In this document: positions 20,898 through 26,078 of the stretch, in pieces
How the letters are laid out: each line of letters starts with the position of its first letter
Numbering within the stretch: the stretch's first letter is position 1
Origin: Candidatus Puniceispirillum sp.
GTDB taxonomy: Bacteria; Pseudomonadota; Alphaproteobacteria; Puniceispirillales; Puniceispirillaceae
Assembly (NCBI GenBank): GCA_016780525.1
Contig: JADHLR010000006.1
Span: 1 to 26,078, forward strand
Direction: 5' to 3'
Length of the DNA stretch: 26,078 nt
Made by a program: the position numbers and the translations under genes
The notes under the pieces: generated by a model
Database searches by the model: none
What the model was told of the DNA's origin: nothing
What the model saw: the letters and a program-made list of their open reading frames with translations, nothing else

Positions 20898-23696
20898 ATG
20901 CAAAGCCATCATCTCACAGCCATCACTGACCTGCACAATATGCCGGTATTTTACCCGCATGGCACACGGCTAATTTGGATCAGCACCGATGGTGAGATTT
21001 GTCAGCTTGACCGACAGGCGGTGGCGGCCGAACTTGCGCTGGGACTGGTGTTGCTGTGCCACCGCCGCTGGAGCGAAGCGCGCGCCGGTGTCGAGATCAG
21101 CAATTATCTTGATATCATGGAGCTTTATGCCTTTGTCAGGCCAGCCAGATTTGCCTTGCCAACACCAGCCGGGCTGGCCCAGCAGCTGGGTCTGGCGCGG
21201 CCGCAAAGCGGCGATGATATGGCGAGCCTATTGCCGCAAATCGCCTTTATGCTGCTCGATGAACTGGCCGCACACCCCCCGAGGGAACAGGCCGAAGCGG
21301 CGAAAATTGCAAATATGATGGCGGCTGGCGGCTGGGCATGGGGGCCGCTCATTCTGGCGCATCTTGGTGTGGCCCAATCTGCCGCCGGCCCGCCTGATGG
21401 CCGGCAGGCCGCGGTCTGGCACCGGCTGCCCGACTATACCGATTACACGCCGCAAACCGAACCCGGCATTCAGCCGGTGCTGCCCGAGGCGGCGCGGCAG
21501 CGGCTGCAGGAGATGCTGGGAAGCGAAGCCGAGATACGCCAGTCACAGAGCGATTATGCCGCGGCGCTGGCGATGAGCTTTGACCGACCGGATGCCGGGC
21601 CAACGCCGGCGCTGGTGCTGGCCGAGGCGGGTACCGGCACCGGCAAGACCCTTGGCTATCTGGCACCTGCCACCCTATGGGCAGAAAAAAATGGCGGCAC
21701 TGTGTGGATTTCAACCTATACACGAACCTTGCAGCATCAGATTGCGGCGGAGCTGACGCGGCTCTATCCGGATGCAAGTGAGCGGGCGGCAAAGATCGTC
21801 TTGCGCAAAGGCCGCGAAAATTACCTGTGTCTGCTTAATCTGGAAGAGGCGCTGACGCAGATGCCCGGGCAACCGCGCCGCGCCACCGCATTGGGACTTA
21901 TGGCCCGCTGGGCCAGTGCCAGCAGCGATGGTGATCTGACCGGTGCCAGCTTTCCGGCCTGGCTGTTGGATCTGTTGGGGCGGCCACTAACCGCCGGACT
22001 GGCTGATCGGCGCGGCGAATGTATCCATGCGGCCTGTTCGCATTACAATCGTTGCTTTGTCGAAAAATCGATCCGCGCCGCAAAACGTGCCGATATTGTT
22101 GTCACCAATCATGCGCTGGTGATGATTCAGGCAGCCTATGCCAGCCCCACCGACAGGCGCGACCCGACGCGCTTCATCTTTGATGAGGGTCATCACGTTT
22201 TTGACGCGGCTGATAGCGCTTTTTCAGCCTATCTGACGAGCCGTGAAGCCAGCGAGTTACGCCATTGGATACGCGGCGCCGAAGATGGGCGGCGTGGCCG
22301 CGCACGCGGCTTGAAACGGCGGCTTGAAGATCTGCTTGCAGACGATCCCGCGGCGCTTGCCAACCTCGACAGCGTGCTTGAGGCAGCGCGTGAATTGCCC
22401 GGTCAGGGCTGGCAAAACCGGTTATCACAATTTCAACCGATGGGTGCGGCCGAGACATTTTTCATGCATCTGCGGGCCGCGCTCTACAACAATGTGGCCG
22501 ACCCGGAAAGCCTGTATGATCTGCAAGCCCAGCTGCACCCGGCACCCGAAGCGGTACAGGCCGCGGCCAAGCCATTCGCCGCCATACTGGCCGCTATTGC
22601 GTTGCCGCTGACGCGGCTGGCGGCGGCGTTAAAAACGGTTCTCGATGACAATGCCGACTCGCTGGATACCGCCGGCCGGGGACGGATCGAGGGCGCCATC
22701 AGGGGTATTGAATTGCGCGCCACTGGCCCGTTGAACGCCTGGCAACTGATGCTGGCAGATATTGGCGGCGGGGCGCGTGACGGGTTTGTTGACTGGATGC
22801 AGATTGACCGGCTGGACGGGCAGGACCGCGATGTTGGCGTTGCCCGGCACTGGCTAGACCCGACCATTCCCTTTGCCCACAGCGTTCTTGAAAAGGCGCA
22901 TGGGGCGGCGATCACCTCGGCCACCCTGCAGGATCATGCCATCCCAAAAACCGGCGATGCTGCCGCCGGCGCCGGTGGCGCGCCGCATGATGGATGGCAA
23001 TCAGCGCTTACCCTGTCCGGTGCCACGCATCTCGAGCATGCCGCGATGCGGGTCAGTTTTGAATCTCCGTTCGATTATAAAAACCAGACGCGTATTTTTG
23101 TGGTGAATGACCTCGAGCGGGATCGCCCGGAAGCCACCGCCAGTGCGATGGCCGGGCTGATGACGGCGGCCGGCGGTGGCGGGCTTGGTTTATTTACCGC
23201 GATTCGCCGCTTACGCGCTGTCTACCCGGCATTGGCAACACGGCTTGAGGCTGCTGGCCTGCCACTTTACGCACAGCATATTGACCAGATGAATCTGCAA
23301 ACATTGCTGGCGATGTTTCGCGAAGACCCGGAATCATGCCTGCTTGGGACGGATGCGGTGCGCGATGGTATCGATGTGCCCGGAGCTGCGCTGCGACTGA
23401 TTGTGTTTGACCGCATGCCCTGGCCGCGCAGCGATATTTTATTTGCCGCACGCGCCGCCTGGCAGGGACGCGACAACTGGACGGAACGGCAAACAAGGCT
23501 GAAATTACGGCAGGCTTTTGGCCGGCTGATCCGGCGGCAAACCGACCGCGGTGTGTTTGTGATGCTCGATAGCCGTTTGCCAACGCGGCTGACATCCGCC
23601 TTTCCCGCCGATGTCACCATCGAACGGATTGGCCTTGCCGAAGCCATCGCACAAACCAAAATTTTTCTGCAAAATAACCCAGCCGACAGCGGCTGA
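20898..23696 (+). CDS. DinG/XPD-family ATP-dependent DNA helicase with Fe-S cluster
   Basis: 932 residues from ATG 20898. Superfamily 2 helicase motifs: Walker A AEAGTGTGKT at 242-251, motif Ia STYTRTLQHQ, DEGH box at 429-432 (FDEGHHVFD), and motif VI QAFGRLIRRQTDRG from 872. Four cysteines, C311 (NYLCLL), C375, C380 and C386 (GECIHAACSHYNRCF), fit the Fe-S cluster of XPD/DinG enzymes, which unwind DNA 5' to 3' and help clear R-loops, forks or damage. Residues 1-225 hold an extra domain with LDIMELYAFVRPARFALPTP, which resembles a decayed DnaQ-type exonuclease fold. The frame runs back to 20619 across the lysS start, which is unlikely to be real; ATG 20850 and 20940 are other choices, and none has a clear Shine-Dalgarno. 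Confidence 0.9.
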   Translation: MQSHHLTAITDLHNMPVFYPHGTRLIWISTDGEICQLDRQAVAAELALGLVLLCHRRWSEARAGVEISNYLDIMELYAFVRPARFALPTPAGLAQQLGLARPQSGDDMASLLPQIAFMLLDELAAHPPREQAEAAKIANMMAAGGWAWGPLILAHLGVAQSAAGPPDGRQAAVWHRLPDYTDYTPQTEPGIQPVLPEAARQRLQEMLGSEAEIRQSQSDYAAALAMSFDRPDAGPTPALVLAEAGTGTGKTLGYLAPATLWAEKNGGTVWISTYTRTLQHQIAAELTRLYPDASERAAKIVLRKGRENYLCLLNLEEALTQMPGQPRRATALGLMARWASASSDGDLTGASFPAWLLDLLGRPLTAGLADRRGECIHAACSHYNRCFVEKSIRAAKRADIVVTNHALVMIQAAYASPTDRRDPTRFIFDEGHHVFDAADSAFSAYLTSREASELRHWIRGAEDGRRGRARGLKRRLEDLLADDPAALANLDSVLEAARELPGQGWQNRLSQFQPMGAAETFFMHLRAALYNNVADPESLYDLQAQLHPAPEAVQAAAKPFAAILAAIALPLTRLAAALKTVLDDNADSLDTAGRGRIEGAIRGIELRATGPLNAWQLMLADIGGGARDGFVDWMQIDRLDGQDRDVGVARHWLDPTIPFAHSVLEKAHGAAITSATLQDHAIPKTGDAAAGAGGAPHDGWQSALTLSGATHLEHAAMRVSFESPFDYKNQTRIFVVNDLERDRPEATASAMAGLMTAAGGGGLGLFTAIRRLRAVYPALATRLEAAGLPLYAQHIDQMNLQTLLAMFREDPESCLLGTDAVRDGIDVPGAALRLIVFDRMPWPRSDILFAARAAWQGRDNWTERQTRLKLRQAFGRLIRRQTDRGVFVMLDSRLPTRLTSAFPADVTIERIGLAEAIAQTKIFLQNNPADSG

Positions 23697-23704
23697 AACT
23701 GCTG

Positions 23705-23774
23705 ATCCGGCGCACATAATCCGGCGCACATAATCCAGTACACATAATCCAGTTCAGGTAATCCAGACAAAAAA
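23705..23774. repeat. Short tandem array, 14-bp unit, five copies
   Basis: ATCCGGCGCACATA occurs perfectly at 23705-23718 and 23719-23732, then ATCCAGTACACATA, ATCCAGTTCAGGTA and a last copy ATCCAGACAAAAAA. The array starts eight bases after the helicase stop, and its last unit merges into the A-run that forms the U-tract of the groEL terminator. Confidence 0.88.
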
Positions 23775-23804
23775 AACCGGAAGGCCAATGACGACCTTCC
23801 GGTT
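23769..23804 (-). terminator. Intrinsic terminator of groEL
   Basis: AACCGGAAGG (23775-23784) and CCTTCCGGTT (23795-23804) form a perfect ten-pair stem with a ten-base loop. Read on the minus strand, it is followed by eight or more T residues (A-run 23769-23776 on plus), so it is a strong terminator 35 bases after the groEL stop. On the plus strand there is no long U-tract, but it may still slow helicase readthrough. Confidence 0.9.
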
Positions 23805-23839
23805 ATGAACGCGATTAGCGATCGGTGATAGGGGGCAAA

Positions 23840-25495
23840 TTAGAAGCCCATGCCACCCATACCGCCCATGCCGCCCATACCGCCCATATCAGGCGCTGGC
23901 GCAGCTTCTTTTGGCTCTGGCTTTTCTGCAACCATGGCTTCGGTTGTGATCAACAGACCAGCAACTGAGGCTGCATTTTGCAAGGCTGAGCGCACTACCT
24001 TTGTTGGGTCAATCACACCAGCTTTGATCATATCGCTGAATTCGTTGCTTTTCGCATCGAAACCAACATTATCGTCCTTGCCTTCCATCAGCTTGCCAAC
24101 AATGACCGAACCTTCGGCACCGGCATTTTGCGCAATGTTACGGGCAGGTGCCTGTAACGCACGACGGACGATTTCGATACCAACTTCCTGATCACGATTA
24201 GCTGGCTTGAGCTTTTCAAGAGCCGAAATTGACCGCACCAAAGCAACACCACCGCCAGGCACAATGCCTTCTTCAACAGCAGCGCGGGTGGCGTGCATCG
24301 CATCGTCAACCCGGTCTTTGCGTTCTTTCACTTCAACTTCAGTCGCACCGCCAACCTTAATCACGGCAACACCGCCAGCCAGTTTGGCCAGACGTTCCTG
24401 CAGCTTTTCACGGTCATAGTCAGATGTTGATTCATCTGCCTGTGCGCGGATCTGGTTGCAGCGGGCCTCAATTTCGGCCTTCGCACCTGAACCGTCGACG
24501 ATGGTTGTTTCGTCTTTGGTGATCTCAACGCGCTTGGCTGAACCGAGCATATCGAGTGTCAGGCTATCAAGCGCGATACCCACTTCTTCAGATACCACAG
24601 TGCCGTTTGTCAAAATGGCGATATCTTCAAGCATAGCTTTACGGCGGTCACCAAAACCAGGTGCCTTCACCGCTGCCACTTTCAGCCCGCCACGCAGACG
24701 GTTCACCACCAATGTTGCCAAAGCTTCGCCTTCAATATCTTCGGCGATGATCAGCAATGGACGGCCTGACTGCACAACCTTTTCAAGAATCGGCAGCATA
24801 TCCTGCAGATTTGACAGCTTCTTCTCGTGCAGCAGAATGTATGGCTCTTCCAATGTTGCCCGCATCTTTTCGGCATCTGTGACGAAATATGGTGACAGAT
24901 AACCACGGTCAAACTGCATGCCTTCAACAACATCGAGTTCGGTGGCAAGGCTTTTGGCTTCTTCAACGGTGATCACACCTTCATTGCCAACCCGCTCCAT
25001 CGCCTCGGCAATCATCTTGCCGATTTCTTCTTCACCATTCGCCGAAATCGTGCCGACCTGGGCAACTTCATCAGATGTAGAGATTTTCTTTGAACGTGAC
25101 ACCAGTGATTCAACAACAGCTTCAACTGCCAAATCAACACCGCGCTTCAGATCCATCGGGTTCATCCCGGATGCAACCGCTTTGGCACCTTCCTGAGCGA
25201 TACACTGCGCCAGCACGGTGGCTGTTGTTGTGCCGTCGCCAGCCACATCATTGGCTTTTGAGGCAACTTCACGCACCATTTGCGCGCCCATGTTCTGGAA
25301 CTTGTCTTTCAGTTCGATATCCTTGGCAACGGTCACACCATCTTTGGTGATGCGCGGTGCGCCAAATGATTTTTCGAGAACAACGTTACGGCCTTTTGGG
25401 CCCAGCGTCACTTTAACGGCATTTGCCAGAATATCGACGCCCTCAAGCATCTTGGTTCTGGCATCGGCGCCGAATTTGACTTCTTTTGCAGCCAT
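23840..25495 (-). CDS. groEL: Chaperonin GroEL (60 kDa)
   Basis: 551 residues, full length. GroEL forms the double seven-subunit ring that, with the GroES lid and ATP, folds proteins in the cytoplasm. Visible hallmarks: VTLGPKGRNVVLEKSFGAP near the N-terminus, the ATP site DGTTTATVLAQ, AVKAPGFGDRRKAMLEDIA, PGGGVAL, and the C-terminal GGM repeat (DMGGMGGMGGMGGMGF). ATG 25495 is chosen over an upstream TTG at 25501 because MAAKEVKFG is the family start and AAGGAA precedes it. It follows groES after 85 bases and ends at a strong terminator. Confidence 0.98.
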   Translation of the reverse strand: MAAKEVKFGADARTKMLEGVDILANAVKVTLGPKGRNVVLEKSFGAPRITKDGVTVAKDIELKDKFQNMGAQMVREVASKANDVAGDGTTTATVLAQCIAQEGAKAVASGMNPMDLKRGVDLAVEAVVESLVSRSKKISTSDEVAQVGTISANGEEEIGKMIAEAMERVGNEGVITVEEAKSLATELDVVEGMQFDRGYLSPYFVTDAEKMRATLEEPYILLHEKKLSNLQDMLPILEKVVQSGRPLLIIAEDIEGEALATLVVNRLRGGLKVAAVKAPGFGDRRKAMLEDIAILTNGTVVSEEVGIALDSLTLDMLGSAKRVEITKDETTIVDGSGAKAEIEARCNQIRAQADESTSDYDREKLQERLAKLAGGVAVIKVGGATEVEVKERKDRVDDAMHATRAAVEEGIVPGGGVALVRSISALEKLKPANRDQEVGIEIVRRALQAPARNIAQNAGAEGSVIVGKLMEGKDDNVGFDAKSNEFSDMIKAGVIDPTKVVRSALQNAASVAGLLITTEAMVAEKPEPKEAAPAPDMGGMGGMGGMGGMGF

Positions 25496-25543
25496 TTTCA
25501 AATTTTCCTTCTAATTCTGTGTGATTCTATGGATATCAGCATT

Positions 25544-25563
25544 CCGGGATCACCCGGGATCAG
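25544..25563. repeat. 10-bp direct repeat in the groES-groEL spacer
   Basis: CCGGGATCAC (25544-25553) is followed at once by CCGGGATCAG (25554-25563). It is the smallest of the spacer duplications in this window, in the 85-base gap between groES and groEL. No terminator or processing site is evident there. Confidence 0.5.
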
Positions 25564-25580
25564 CTCTAACGGTATCGGTT

Positions 25581-25868
25581 TTATTCGATAACACCCATGA
25601 TGTCAGATTCCTTCATGATCAGAAAATCCTGACCATCAATCTTGACTTCGGTGCCTGACCATTTGCCAAACAACACGGTATCATTGGCTTTGACGTCGAG
25701 CGGCTGGACCTTGCCAGTCTCGTCACGTGCGCCAGCGCCAACAGCGATAACCTTGCCCTGCATTGGCTTTTCCTGAGCTGTATCCGGAATGATAATTCCG
25801 CCAGCTGTCTTTTGTTCTGATTCCATCCGCTCTACTACAACGCGGTCATGAAGAGGCCTGAATTTCAT
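25581..25868 (-). CDS. groES: Co-chaperonin GroES (10 kDa)
   Basis: 95 residues, full length. GroES is the seven-subunit lid of the GroEL cage. RPLHDRVVVER opens the protein, the mobile loop that contacts GroEL is at about 17-35 (EQKTAGGIIIPDTAQEKP), and the roof and C-terminal strands (GQDFLIMKESDIMGVIE) follow. A near-perfect AGGAGGAG ribosome-binding site precedes the ATG. It is the first gene of the operon behind the CIRCE operator at 25907-25931 and the RpoH-like promoter at 25947-25976. Confidence 0.98.
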   Translation of the reverse strand: MKFRPLHDRVVVERMESEQKTAGGIIIPDTAQEKPMQGKVIAVGAGARDETGKVQPLDVKANDTVLFGKWSGTEVKIDGQDFLIMKESDIMGVIE

Positions 25869-25906
25869 GCCTGTAATCTCCTCCTAATAAGTCAGTTAGC
25901 AGCGTC

Positions 25907-25931
25907 TGGCACTCATCGCTTGCGAGTGCCA
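25907..25931 (-). promoter_or_regulatory. CIRCE operator (HrcA-binding inverted repeat)
   Basis: TGGCACTC, nine bases, GAGTGCCA: perfect eight-base arms. Read on the minus strand with one flanking base each side it is TTGGCACTC-N9-GAGTGCCAG, against the consensus TTAGCACTC-N9-GAGTGCTAA. It lies 39 bases upstream of the groES ATG, just downstream of the promoter, where bound HrcA would block transcription at normal temperature. hrcA is not in the window. Confidence 0.93.
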
Positions 25932-25946
25932 AAACACCATGCACGC

Positions 25947-25976
25947 TAACTGGGACTTAACGGATAATTTGTCAAG
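25947..25976 (-). promoter_or_regulatory. RpoH (sigma32)-like heat-shock promoter of groESL
   Basis: On the minus strand CTTGACA (25970-25976, preceded by CC), a 15-base spacer, then CCCAGTTA (25947-25954). This fits the heat-shock form CTTGAAA-N11-16-CCCATNT better than sigma70, although TTGACA would also serve as a sigma70 -35. The start point would fall near 25940, so CIRCE covers the first transcribed bases. Dual HrcA and RpoH control of groESL is known in alphaproteobacteria. Confidence 0.6.
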
Positions 25977-26008
25977 GGACGCACCAAAAAATTCGTGAAA
26001 AAATTTGT

Positions 26009-26032
26009 AAAAAAACGGGCCATTGCGATGGC
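26009..26032 (-). terminator. Possible terminator of a minus-strand gene beyond the right edge
   Basis: Read on the minus strand: GCCAT, loop CGCA, ATGGC, then CCG and seven T residues. A TAA stop at 26059-26061 on the same strand, preceded by an open frame to the window edge (Arg-Ser-Arg-Arg-Asp), would fit the end of a gene. The stem has only five pairs, so this is tentative. Confidence 0.3.
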
Positions 26033-26078
26033 GGCAGAACTGCCGGCCGCGGGGCTGGTTAGTCGCGCCGCGACCGCG

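Noticed and set aside
25995..26078. Plus-strand frame starting with GTG AAA AAA at 25995 and open to the window edge
   Set aside because: No ribosome-binding site and only 28 codons visible. A minus-strand gene ending at 26059 followed by a small terminator is an equally good reading, so neither is listed as a gene.
1..26078. Mobile elements, defence islands, toxin-antitoxin pairs, CRISPR arrays, tRNA genes
   Set aside because: None found. xerD has the full housekeeping form and neighbourhood rather than that of an integrase, and the direct repeats are short slippage-type arrays without spacers or cas genes.

Overview
The window is a dense, housekeeping-type stretch of an alphaproteobacterial chromosome. 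The gene order accA-xerD-(secreted protein)-(mini membrane protein) divergent from aroK-aroB-CorC, then DUF2889/BolA/J-protein/cobS/cobT, is what I know from Rhodospirillales-like and related marine alphaproteobacteria. Class I lysyl-tRNA synthetase, the NDUFAF5-like methyltransferase next to comF/grxC/nitrilase, and a CIRCE-controlled groESL operon agree. A SAR116-like or other marine Rhodospirillales-related organism is my inference; nothing in the sequence names the species. I see no prophage, IS element, CRISPR array, tRNA or rRNA.

Layout. 1-2085 (+): 3' end of a parvulin-type prolyl isomerase, argJ and a MutT-type Nudix hydrolase in one tight operon, ended by a small hairpin/U-tract that lies inside the end of the convergent methyltransferase gene. 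2087-3037 (-): NDUFAF5/BioC-like methyltransferase. 3254-5240 (+): comF, grxC, a nitrilase-family amidase. 5265-9261 (-): a four-gene run read as a 45-residue membrane protein, a 625-residue exported protein, xerD and accA; the first three overlap each other. 9505-12453 (+): aroK, aroB and a CorC/HlyC-type transporter. 12478-16967: DUF2889 protein (+), BolA-family protein (-), J-domain protein (+), and cobS-cobT (+) for aerobic cobaltochelatase. 17095-17385 (-): rpmB with its own sigma70-like promoter. 17669-18043 (+): ribbon-helix-helix protein. 17985-20716 (-): lysS-pyrD, coupled by a 1-base overlap. 20898-23696 (+): DinG/XPD-type helicase. 23840-25868 (-): groES-groEL behind a CIRCE operator and an RpoH-like promoter. 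The last about 100 bases hold no gene I can support.

How the genes work together. Most are core metabolism or information processing that share operons by position rather than pathway: aroK-aroB (shikimate), cobS-cobT (cobalt insertion), groES-groEL (chaperonin). The most interesting unassigned unit is the overlapping trio mini-membrane protein / exported 625-residue protein / xerD.

The strongest signal not explained by genes is that many spacers carry a short direct tandem array, each with its own unit sequence: about 18 bp at 3126-3196, 16 bp at 3998-4045, 14 bp at 6221-6304, 14 bp at 16969-17010, 11 bp at 17502-17545, 14 bp at 23705-23774 and 10 bp at 25544-25563, plus a 9-bp in-frame array inside the ribbon-helix-helix gene. 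They occur between tandem, divergent and convergent genes alike, which points to a genome-wide process (replication slippage tolerated in spacers) rather than one regulatory element.
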